From: Melanopsichium pennsylvanicum
Lineage: Eukaryota; Basidiomycota; Ustilaginomycetes; Ustilaginales
Direction of reading: 5' to 3'
NCBI GenBank assembly: GCA_900208305.1
Contig: OAPG01000001.1
Location: 1,426,001 to 1,490,000 of the forward strand
Length of the DNA stretch: 64,000 nucleotides
The position numbers were made by a program, and so were the translations under genes. Positions 1 to 8,800 of this stretch are shown here, one piece after another. Position 1 is the first letter of the stretch. Every line of letters starts with the position of its first letter. The notes beneath the pieces are model-generated. The model did no database searches, was not told where the DNA came from, and saw only the letters and a program-made list of their open reading frames with translations.

Positions 1-669
1 GCCGGTAGAAACTGATGCCGGAAACCTATCTTCGGCTTTGTCTGATGGTTTGGCCACCCCCGATGCTGGTTCGTAGTCCTCGGTGCGACCGTACGCACGA
101 TAGATCGAGATGGTACCATCATCCCTGCCCACAGCAAGCACGCGACCAAGACCAGGGTCATACTTAAAAGAGTGCCGAATTGCTGACTTATTTTCATCAC
201 ATGATTCGAGGGCTATGGGCTCCAATCCACTTGAAGCGTAAGGGGCGAAAGAGATAGACGGGTCCCATTGATCCAGTGAGGCAGCTGCAGCCGAGCCATT
301 TGGGCGGCGGCCCTGAAGGTATGAACAACTGGACTGTGCAGAGTTCTCATCCCAGGAGATGGCCGAGGTGGGTGAGGTAAGGCGAAAAGCACCACAGGAT
401 GAAGCGGAAGCTTCGGACGCTGGTAGACCCCATTCCTCAAGATCTTCTTCAAGCTGATCCGGATCAAGCTTCGACGTGGACACTATGGATGCATTCTGAA
501 GGCGGGAGGATGAGGTGCCATCTGTTGCGCTGGTAGACTGGTTCGCTGTTAGAAGAGCTCGATAATTGGGACGATCAAGCTTCCAGCGCCTGCGGGATGG
601 CTGTGTCGAGGTGAAAGGCTCGTTGTGTCGGAATACGAATGGTAAGGATAAAGGTGCAGCTGTCGTCAT
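1..669 (-). CDS. N-terminal part of a WD40-like protein, cut by the window edge
   Basis: Reading leftwards from an ATG at 669 the frame stays open for 223 codons to the window edge, so this is the first part of a larger gene. The protein starts MTTAAPLSLPFVFRHNEP and contains RPNYRALLTAN and DLEEWGLP stretches near residues 30-90. These are followed by a low-complexity Ser/Ala region. Near residues 165-190 there is a segment, YDPGLGRVLAVGRDDGTISI then YRAYG, that reads like one blade of a WD40 propeller. I do not recognise the family. The open length, the good start and the divergent arrangement with the hydrolase at 1190 argue that it is real. The function is unknown; a scaffold or adaptor role would only be a guess from the WD-like blade. 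Confidence 0.7.
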   Translation of the reverse strand, partial: MTTAAPLSLPFVFRHNEPFTSTQPSRRRWKLDRPNYRALLTANQSTSATDGTSSSRLQNASIVSTSKLDPDQLEEDLEEWGLPASEASASSCGAFRLTSPTSAISWDENSAQSSCSYLQGRRPNGSAAAASLDQWDPSISFAPYASSGLEPIALESCDENKSAIRHSFKYDPGLGRVLAVGRDDGTISIYRAYGRTEDYEPASGVAKPSDKAEDRFPASVSTG

Positions 670-1189
670 TTTGGTAGAGTGAGTGGATTGAGAGCCAACT
701 TTAGTTTGCCTTTGATGATAACGGTGACGACCTGCGATGGTCAGAGTAACCAAGGAAGACGAGTGTGACTATCTGTCAAAAGAGGAACCGAACCAACTAC
801 TTTTGGCGGCTTTGCGCACAGTTCACCTCCACGCCGAGCCGATAAGCTTAAAAAGCTCTAAATGAAGAAATTGTTAAGTTGAATGGGCAACAGCTGTTCT
901 TTTCCGCTCTATTATTAGTAATAATAACAAAGTATCGGTTTTGGTGGGTTAGCCGCCTTGACGACGTTTACCACCGCATCTATCATCCTCCTTACCGCTA
1001 ATTCATAGCCGTCAGAATCTTTAAACTGACAAGATACCCCGCTTCGCACCGCACTTCGAACCGGTGTTTGAACTCTTTCTCTGCTTTCCTTCCGTCTGGT
1101 GTAGAATTTCATCTTTCTCGTTTTCGAACGACACGCTTTCTCTGAACGTTGAGCCATCACCCTGATCATCCAGGCACTCATTGGTTATC
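670..1189. promoter_or_regulatory. Divergent intergenic region, putative two-way promoter
   Basis: These 520 bases separate the start of the truncated WD40-like gene (leftward) and the hydrolase (rightward). Both genes must be transcribed from here. I see no canonical TATA box. There are short AT-rich patches near 855-925. No coding frame in it looks real. Confidence 0.5.
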
Positions 1190-2170
1190 ATGTCATACCT
1201 CAGCTCGTTCACAAACAAGCTTCAGGGCGGCAACTTCGCCCTCGCCGCTACAGCTGGTACAGCATCCCTCCTCTACCTCTTCTCCAGCGCAAAACTTCGT
1301 TCCATCTACCCAAAGATTCTCAAAGCACCAGCCAAAATTTACGATCAGCCCTATCCAGCCGACGTCTTCCCCAACGGTGCCGACCTCAACACCCCTTATG
1401 GCACAATTCGATACTACGAGTTCGGTCCCGAGGATGGCAAGAAGCTTCTCTTGGTTCACGGCATTTCAATGCCTTGCCCAGCATGGAGCTTGATTGCGCC
1501 ATACTTGGTCAAGGCTGGCTACCGCATCTTGTGCTTTGATCTTTTCGGTCGAGGCTACTCCGACTCGCCCCAAGTCACTCACGATGCGGCCTTGTTCGTA
1601 TCTCAAATTACCCTCCTCCTAGCTCACTTACCGCATTGGGACAAGTTCGATCTCTGTGGAATGTCTCTCGGAGGGCCCATAGCAAGCCACTTTGCTCACT
1701 ACTATCCCAACCGTGTTGACCGGCTCGTCCTACTTTGCCCTGCAGGTGGCACCCCAAATGCTGACCTTCGTCCAGCGGTTAAGCTCATTCGCTCCCACGT
1801 TATTCCAAACTGGCTTCTCCAACGTCTATTGCGCTTCGTACCCATCCTACCCACCCCACCCAAAGGATCCCTTCCATGGTGGCAGGCAAAGTACCACCCG
1901 GGATACAATTTCTCGTTCACATCGAGTTTGCAAGATGGACCGATCTTTAACGCGCAACAAGTGCACAGAGCGGTGGTGCGCGACTTTGGAAGCAAACTCA
2001 GGGTAATATGGGGTGACAAGGACAATGTGGTACGCATGGACACTGCCAAATACTTTGGCCAGATTGACTTGGCAGTCATCCCTGGCGCGGGACACTTTAT
2101 TGTTTTGACCCACCCTGAGGCGACCGCTCAACACATGCTTGACTTTTTGGGTTCAGGTAAGAGCAATTGA
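1190..2170 (+). CDS. Alpha/beta hydrolase with N-terminal membrane anchor
   Basis: A 326-residue single-exon protein. The start is the ATG at 1190 (MSYLSSFTNK); a TTG three codons earlier is in frame but is not a credible eukaryotic start. Residues about 15-33 (NFALAATAGTASLLYLFSS) form one hydrophobic segment, probably a signal anchor. The fold is shown by the oxyanion motif LLLVHGIS, the nucleophile elbow GMSLGG (catalytic Ser), a late acidic turn IWGDKDNVV (candidate Asp) and GAGHFIVLTHPE (catalytic His). The triad therefore looks complete. The family covers esterases, lipases, epoxide hydrolases and carbon-carbon hydrolases, and the substrate cannot be told from sequence alone. Its 3' end faces the MFS gene, 126 bases away. 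Confidence 0.9.
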   Translation: MSYLSSFTNKLQGGNFALAATAGTASLLYLFSSAKLRSIYPKILKAPAKIYDQPYPADVFPNGADLNTPYGTIRYYEFGPEDGKKLLLVHGISMPCPAWSLIAPYLVKAGYRILCFDLFGRGYSDSPQVTHDAALFVSQITLLLAHLPHWDKFDLCGMSLGGPIASHFAHYYPNRVDRLVLLCPAGGTPNADLRPAVKLIRSHVIPNWLLQRLLRFVPILPTPPKGSLPWWQAKYHPGYNFSFTSSLQDGPIFNAQQVHRAVVRDFGSKLRVIWGDKDNVVRMDTAKYFGQIDLAVIPGAGHFIVLTHPEATAQHMLDFLGSGKSN

Positions 2171-2296
2171 TGCAGCTGAACAAATATGTAGTATGCGGAT
2201 GCGAATGCAAGAGAGGTTGTGCTGTACAAATCATGATTGTATGTATGATGCGAAACAAACGGCTCCCGCTTCTCGAAAGACGGCGACATTGGTGCT

Positions 2297-3925
2297 TTAT
2301 ACCTTGGCGATCCACTTGCCCTGAGAAAGATGGAATCGCACCTTGGCGATGATCATAGATCCTATCAGTGTCGTACCTGCCGCCCACAATGCCAAGGCCG
2401 TGTATCTTCCGTCCATCTTGCTCACCAACGCTGTTGAAATCACGGGTCCCACCAGTGTTCCGGGAGCAGCCAGACTCCACATCAATCCTAGTTTGGCACC
2501 AGCATTCTTGGGCGAGATCTGTGCTACACAAGATGCTACTGTTGCGATGCTTCCACCCGATGCTATGCCATAAGTTATGGCCAAAGCAATGACGCCTGCT
2601 TTGGTGAGAGTGAGTCCTGGGATGGGCCAGAACAATATCAGACTTAGAAAAGATGCAAATCCGAAGCAAGTGAGCACGTTGAATCGACCGTACCTGTCGC
2701 CCAATGGACCAGATACCAATCGACCCACCATCGACGCAGCGTTGATAATCGCCACCATATGTGTCGCCATGGATGGAGTAAATTCGACCTTCTTTGCGTA
2801 AGAAGCAATCGAGAAAAAGGGAACGAAAAAGTTGATGAACAAGATCGCTGTTCCAATGACAAAGAGTGTATACGTTGAGATGTCTTCTGTTAAGAGAGAC
2901 ACAGCCTGGGACCACGGTTGACGAAGTGCTTTTGAGTTCGGTGCAATACGAGGACGCATGAGCGCGTTACTGATAGTGAGAAGGATTGCGAGGAGGAAAG
3001 CTGCAATTCGGACACCCCAAGAAAAACCAATCTTGGGATGATCAAACAGAGCCTGTAGAATGAGTGGCCAGATGATGCCTCCAAAACTGGCAGCACCGAT
3101 GACAACCGACATTGCCGTCCCCTTGCGTTTGTCAAAGTACTGATTGACCAGCGCACATCCTGGTAGAAAGAGCATGCTACCACCAAGTCCAAATGCTACA
3201 CCTTGCACCAGAATGAGCTGTTTCAGTGTTGAACAGAACGAAATGCAAAGCATCGAGATAAAGGTAATGATGCTTCCACAGATGAGAATCCATTGGCTGC
3301 CATAATCATCGCTGATCTTGCCAAACACAAAACTTCCACCAAGGATCATGAATGTCTGCAAGGAGCCGATCCAGCTTACGGTGGAAGCGGGAATGTGTGC
3401 AAGTTGATGTGAGACATAATAGCTTTGGAAAACACCGTACGAGGTGAGCAGGCCAAAGTTGGTCATGATGAGCAAGAATGTGCCTGCAACAACGAGCCAT
3501 GCTTGCAATCCTCCATCTGGCGCTGGGTCAAAGTCTGGAGCTGGCGAGGTGAGAGTAGGGATGGCGTTCTTTTCGATGTCAGCCTCATCGGAAAGCTTTT
3601 TGGGTCGGTCAAGCTTGTCAAATGATGCGCGAGGTGTGTTTGCGACGAGAGTGTTGGGACATGTGTTGATTTCCTTCTCAGTGGGAGAATTTGCGTAATG
3701 TTGTTGGAGCAATCGCTTGGCAAGACAATTTGGAGAGACACCGCCAGCTATTTTGGCATCTGACTGCTGCTTCTGAGGTGAAGCAAGGATCGCATTGAAA
3801 GAGATACTGTTTCGTCGAGAAGGCGCTGCGGTGTTTACTGCAGTTGCATCTGCTGATGAGAAGCTTGAGTGCAATGGTGGTGAGGCTGGAACTATCTCCT
3901 CTGCTGAGTAGCGTGTTGACTCCAT
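2297..3925 (-). CDS. MFS transporter, monocarboxylate-permease type
   Basis: A 542-residue intronless protein read from the ATG at 3925 (MESTRYSAEE); the TTG two codons upstream is not used. Residues 1-140 are a Ser/Pro-rich cytoplasmic tail. The membrane part begins at the APDGGLQAWLVVAGTF stretch, which is the typical entry to helix 1 of fungal MCH (monocarboxylate porter homologue) proteins. It continues with about 12 hydrophobic segments and the loop motifs GKISDDYGSQW and GRLVSGPLGDRYGR (MFS motif A-like between helices 2/3 and 8/9). Fungal members move small carboxylates, riboflavin or siderophore-type compounds and many are orphans, so the substrate is unknown. It sits at the plasma or vacuolar membrane by family analogy. 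Convergent with the hydrolase at 1190-2170. Confidence 0.9.
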   Translation of the reverse strand: MESTRYSAEEIVPASPPLHSSFSSADATAVNTAAPSRRNSISFNAILASPQKQQSDAKIAGGVSPNCLAKRLLQQHYANSPTEKEINTCPNTLVANTPRASFDKLDRPKKLSDEADIEKNAIPTLTSPAPDFDPAPDGGLQAWLVVAGTFLLIMTNFGLLTSYGVFQSYYVSHQLAHIPASTVSWIGSLQTFMILGGSFVFGKISDDYGSQWILICGSIITFISMLCISFCSTLKQLILVQGVAFGLGGSMLFLPGCALVNQYFDKRKGTAMSVVIGAASFGGIIWPLILQALFDHPKIGFSWGVRIAAFLLAILLTISNALMRPRIAPNSKALRQPWSQAVSLLTEDISTYTLFVIGTAILFINFFVPFFSIASYAKKVEFTPSMATHMVAIINAASMVGRLVSGPLGDRYGRFNVLTCFGFASFLSLILFWPIPGLTLTKAGVIALAITYGIASGGSIATVASCVAQISPKNAGAKLGLMWSLAAPGTLVGPVISTALVSKMDGRYTALALWAAGTTLIGSMIIAKVRFHLSQGKWIAKV

Positions 3926-4800
3926 CGTCAATAGGGTACTCGAGAATGATATGTCAACAATACGGTGTGAGATGAACGCTGGATAGTTGGCTGTGAAGCC
4001 AAGGTAGTACTGTCAAGAGGTTCAGCAAAGAAGTTTGAGGGCAACAAGAGATTGGTAGAAGCGGTGAAGAAAGAACAAGCGGTTCGACACACTCCATACA
4101 AATACCACAATGGCCGGAGTGACAAGGAACGGTCATTCGCATCCTGAGCGTTCCGTCAGGACCAAAGATTCAGACGCTGGAGCACTCAACTTACCACAAT
4201 GCTTGGTGATAGGACAAAAGAAGGGAAGAGACGTCGGCGAAAGACGCGGCCAAGCGTCAAGTGAACCGTCATACCCGAGCACGTTTGGCACTATCGGAAG
4301 GGTCTTAGGGGTCAGTACATTTCAGAGAGACTACGGGCTTGGAGAAAAAGGCCTTGCCATGAAATTGTCCGACCAAAGCAAAGAGAATCTTCCAGCCTAG
4401 GATGGCCACGAGGGATGAGCGGTGCTTGTGGCAGGGGCCGTCACGTCCGAGCTCACAGTCGATGAATCCGGAGGCCTGGAAACAAGCTTTGCTGTACTGT
4501 ATCTGCGTTAAGTACAAGATAAGAAAGTAGATGCACAAGAGAAAGAGATTGGAAGATTTGATTCACGTCAAGTTTCGCCAAAGGCCATGGAATTGATATG
4601 GACCTGAAGAGCAAGTCTCCGTCAAAACCGAAATGTCGAAGATTTGCACCGAAATTCCATCCAAATAGAGTGATCTAACATATTGGCGTTTTATTATTAT
4701 TATCATTTTTAATTTTTTTTTAATTTTTCAGGCCACATCTCGGTGACTTTCCCGGCTCAGATGCCTCCACCAACGCATTAACCCTGGGCATGCCAACACA
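3926..4800. other. Intergenic: upstream region of the MFS gene
   Basis: No convincing gene. The part next to 3926 must hold the promoter of the leftward MFS gene. A T-rich stretch at about 4690-4730 (runs of A/T with TTATTATTATTATC) separates it from the CpG-poor block that follows. The short open frames here are unlike any protein family I know. Confidence 0.4.
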
Positions 4801-5165
4801 CCACCCTCATTTTCACCCATTAACACATGCCTACTCCCACCCTTGATTTGGTCAAGGTGAACAAAATGTGATGCTGAAAAGTGTCAAGCGCGACTCACAC
4901 CAAACACAATTGCAAAGTGGCCTTGATGGAAGGCAGAAGCCAGCTATGCCAAGCCCTCCAGAACAGCCAACTATTGCCAACACCATGCAATTGATGGACC
5001 TCTTGACATGCTATCCTGTCCCAAATCAGCTCCACCTTCTGAAAAGGGCATCTCACAAAGAACAATATCAAATCATGTTGACCAGCCCAGAGCATCACAC
5101 CCTGTTACAGAACTGGGCTCAAAATGGCTAGACAGCCTAGTGTTTCAGGATGCAAAACCACCAAG
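4801..5165. repeat. CpG-depleted block, possible decayed repeat
   Basis: Across these 365 bases I count only two CpG dinucleotides (both in the GCGCGA near 4889), whereas flanking genes and the element to the right are CpG-rich. The sequence is rich in CA and TG, the products expected when methylated CpG deaminates. A short open frame from 4868 has no recognisable domain. I interpret the block as an old, formerly methylated repeat; this is inference from composition only. Confidence 0.35.
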
Positions 5166-5240
5166 CCGGATAAATCTCTTAGTTTTATTGGGTTTCTGTT
5201 AGTGCCCCACCAACCGTAGTCCAAAGAGTGGGCGCTCGGC

Positions 5241-5771
5241 CCTCCTTCCGATGGAGCGACCGTTGCGGTTGAGCCATGACCGATCCTCTCCAGATCCCTT
5301 GCAGAGGAGCGGTCGGCCTAGCTCCCGATTGAGCGACCGTTGCGATCGAGCCACAATATTAAGGCTGTAGGGTCTAGGTACCGCGGGGCGGCTACAGCCG
5401 GAGTAGGGTCTACGGGTACGGAGAGGTCGTAGGCGTAGGCGACACAGGCGGTCGGGGGTCAGTGCACACTACTGCATTGCTATAGAGCTAACTAAGTAAT
5501 ACATGCGACGAGGTCCGGAGGCAACCTCATGTCAGGCAGGGGCGGGGTGGTAAGGTCCAAGAACTATCAACCACCTCCCGTGCCAACTGCGGTAACTTCC
5601 TCCCACCGCGGCGCTACAATGTTAGATTGCCAACGGCCGTATTCTGCTTACGGAGGGGCCAGCCGCGGTTGGACGGTAGGAGGGTCGTGTTAGGCCAACC
5701 GCTCCTCTGCGAGGGATCCGGAGAGGGTCGGTTGTGGCTCGATCGCGACGGTCGCTCAATCGGAAGGGGGA
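5241..5771. repeat. Non-coding element with ~79-base inverted terminal repeats (MITE-like)
   Basis: The left arm at 5242-5320 and the right arm at 5691-5769 are inverted copies of each other over about 79 bases, with 11 mismatches by eye (about 86% identity). Ten of the 11 are C/T or G/A transitions. A second, partial direct copy of the left arm follows at about 5321-5357. A smaller inverted pair (GGCTGTAG and CTACAGCC) lies at 5363-5399. The interior is GC- and CpG-rich and carries no open frame of note. This architecture fits a non-autonomous DNA transposon or a folded palindromic repeat. A clear target-site duplication is not visible, so the exact boundaries are uncertain. It lies in the 3' flank of MED16. 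Confidence 0.55.
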
Positions 5772-5878
5772 CAATGTTCACAACAAGGAAATAGGCTCCA
5801 TGTATACAATTGCAATGCCAAATGCTAATTCAACATCAAGCTTCATTGAATGGTAATAAAAAGGAAATGATCGCAGTT

Positions 5879-8800
5879 TCAAAACACCCACCAACCACCA
5901 CCACACAAACAATGAGCTCTAAACTTGCCTCTCGCACCATCATTTGCTTGTCCTACCTCAATCCCAACTAATCTCACCTCTGGCTGCGACATCATCATAG
6001 ACATCCCCATCAACGGCGGTATCGTTGATTGCATGCCAACACCATTTGTCACCTGCTGCTGCTGTTGTTGTTGTTGCATCTGTTGAGCCATCTGCATCTG
6101 CATCTGCATTTGCATTTGCATTTGCATCTGTTGCATGACCTGCATTTGAACCTGTTGAGGCAAACTGGGATTAACCACCATTGGGTTCATACCAGTTGCC
6201 TGTATCGCTTTTGGTCGAGTGACCGAGTAGATCGCGATGATGGAATCTTGAGAGAGCGCATTACAACGAAGGCATCTTTTGACCCGCATCAGAGGGATTC
6301 GAACTGTACTCTCCTCCTCTTCGTCCGCCGCTACAGCACCAGCCACGGTTGGCTGGAAAGCAAGTTCAAGTCGCAAACAAGCAGATGCAGCGGCATTGTT
6401 CCTGATCAGTGAAAGACCATCATTCAGAATGGTAGATTGAGTGACAGCAGTGCCAAGAGACACTTTGCGAATGATGTCCTTTTCCATGTCACCAGCAGAG
6501 CGTTTGGCCGACATGGCAGATAGAGCTTGGATCAGAGCTGATACTTTTTCTGATGTGCGTGTCGGTGCAAAGTCTTGACTTTTCTCGTACAGCACATTGC
6601 GCTCGTCCGAGATGTCAAACGGCGAGACAAACAGTGTCATCGCGTCCACTAGTACACCTGTGTTGGGGTCAACGATGGAGCTGAGTAGCTTTCCCTGCAG
6701 ATCGGCTGCGTCTTTTTCCGATTTGACGTTGCTTTCGCCGCTTCTGTGAGCTGCGCTTCCGTAAAGTGTCGCCCACCAGAACCTATCAGCCTCATGGGCC
6801 TGATTTGGGCCGAAACCACCTCCTACACCGGTCACACCAGAATCGGCCTCTATCTTTGCCAACAGGTGGGCAAAGTCTCCCAGATCGATGGAGGCATCCC
6901 CAACGACAAGACGCAGTGCATCTCTAGCAAGTGCCATCTGCTCGCTGACAGCCAACACCCTTCCATCCGCACCAACTTGGCCAGAAGAAGCAAAGAAGGC
7001 CATCACTTCATCACCGATGCTTGCCCCTGTCGCGGGGGGCAAGTTCTCCTTTTGGTTTGTGCTAACAATCCAGTCTTGGAAGTCGCAAAAGTGCGCAGCA
7101 ATTTGCAACACGAGGCGACGTGGCCTGGGCTTGTTGAGCATTCGGACAAAGTCTTGCTCAAAGGTGTCTCTGCCGCCGGCGTCCACTCGTCCAGGATTTC
7201 CGTCGAAAGTGGCTTTTGAAACGTCGTCAAATGCCGAGGTGGCAAGAGCTAGCTTACTGATCCCATCCAACAGTGTCAAGAACCACTGCAGCTGTGCAAG
7301 GAGGGGCCAGACGCTCTCGAGACGATAGTAGATCCGAGTTCGAGTGTCGCTACCCTGCGTATTCGTGCTGGAACTAGCAGTTTTGGCGACTGAGCCGGGC
7401 TTCTTCTTACCTTCCGCTGCCGGCGGTGGCAGCGTCACCGTGATTTCCGTCTGAACACGAGCCGAACGCAAGACTTGATAGCAGAGACTAAGTTCCAGGA
7501 TCAGTCGCTCCAGACGAACCGTGGGCTTTGCATCGGGCCCGGCTCTTGCGAAGCCTGTGGCCATTCGAATCTTGAGTAGACGGAGCGCCTGGTGGAATGG
7601 AATTGAGTTGGAGTCATGGCGTGGTCCCTTCTGCGTTGCACCTTCGATTTTTAACAAGACATCTTGTCTTTTGGAGTCCGTAATTTTTAGCAAGTCACCG
7701 ATCTCGATCAGATGCTTGCCCCCAGCCTCTTCATTTATGGACGAGCCAAAGGCACGGCTAATGTCGCCAGCGTCAGACCTGCGCAAACAAGATAATGCCA
7801 GCAGTTGCGATAACTCAAGATGAACTTCGTCTGCACCGATTGCAGTCTGGTCAGCGGCGCCACCATTTTGCGACGATCGCGAAGTATATAATGGCATCTT
7901 CAATATGACGACGGCTTTGGTCGATGCCCCATGGCGAGCGTTGGACAAATTAGCGACGAGAGCGCCATTGCTCGAAATGACGGGTCTTGAGGAACGCGAG
8001 AGCGCTTGTGATGGCATCACTAAAGATTCGCTCTCGACTATTTCCACGCTATTGAGGTCCAAATACGACAGCTGCTCGGTGAGGATTCCTGACTTTCCCG
8101 GTGCTGGAACCAAGGCGGTAAGTACTGCAACATCAGCCACTGCCAGTCCAGGGGCATCAGTGACTAGTGAGGTGACAAGCTTGCCGGTAAACGTCCGAGA
8201 CTGAGCAAAACGCAGCTGCCAGTCAAGCCACTTGGGTGCGTGCCCGGTCTTTCGGCATTCCAGCGCTGTGAATGCATCACTTAGTTCGTTTTCAGCCGTT
8301 TGCAAATCCCAGACTGCGATGTCAGTGCGCATGGGCGACAGCATGGGCTCATGATCGTCCGATTCTGGTGCGCTCTTAGGGGTCTCGAGGTGTGACGTGC
8401 ACGCGATCAGCCGCAAAGAGCCTGACCTTCCGGGCTTATTGTCTTCGAGCGAATGCGTCACATCAACCTCTGCCCATGTCAGGATCGAAAGCGTGGAGAG
8501 ATCAGTTGTCCCCGCTTCAGTCTGATCGTTTGTCGCACCGTTGACGAGCGAGTTGCTAGAATGAGTGGAGTCGGCAGATGATAGCGAGACCGGCTGCAAC
8601 GGTCGCGTGATCATACTAACCGCATCCCCTCGCAAATCAATAGTAATCTCGGTGAGGTCGATTAGCGTTGAAGTGATGGAAGGACGTTGCGATGCAACCA
8701 GAAGAACGGATTCGTTTGCAGGCATGCCGATGGCAAGATGAGTAAGGCTAGCTTCCTGGTCGTGAATCAGATCATGGACACCACCCTTGCTTGCTGAAAA

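Noticed and set aside
915..1218. Overlapping minus-strand open frames upstream of the hydrolase
   Set aside because: Short, no domain, and located in the divergent promoter between two well-supported genes.
6298..6312. TTCGAA-type sequence resembling a tRNA B box
   Set aside because: Lies within MED16 coding sequence, with no A box or cloverleaf around it; I found no tRNA gene in the window.
6029..6412. Leu/His-rich plus-strand frame
   Set aside because: It is the antisense of the Gln/Met microsatellite in MED16.
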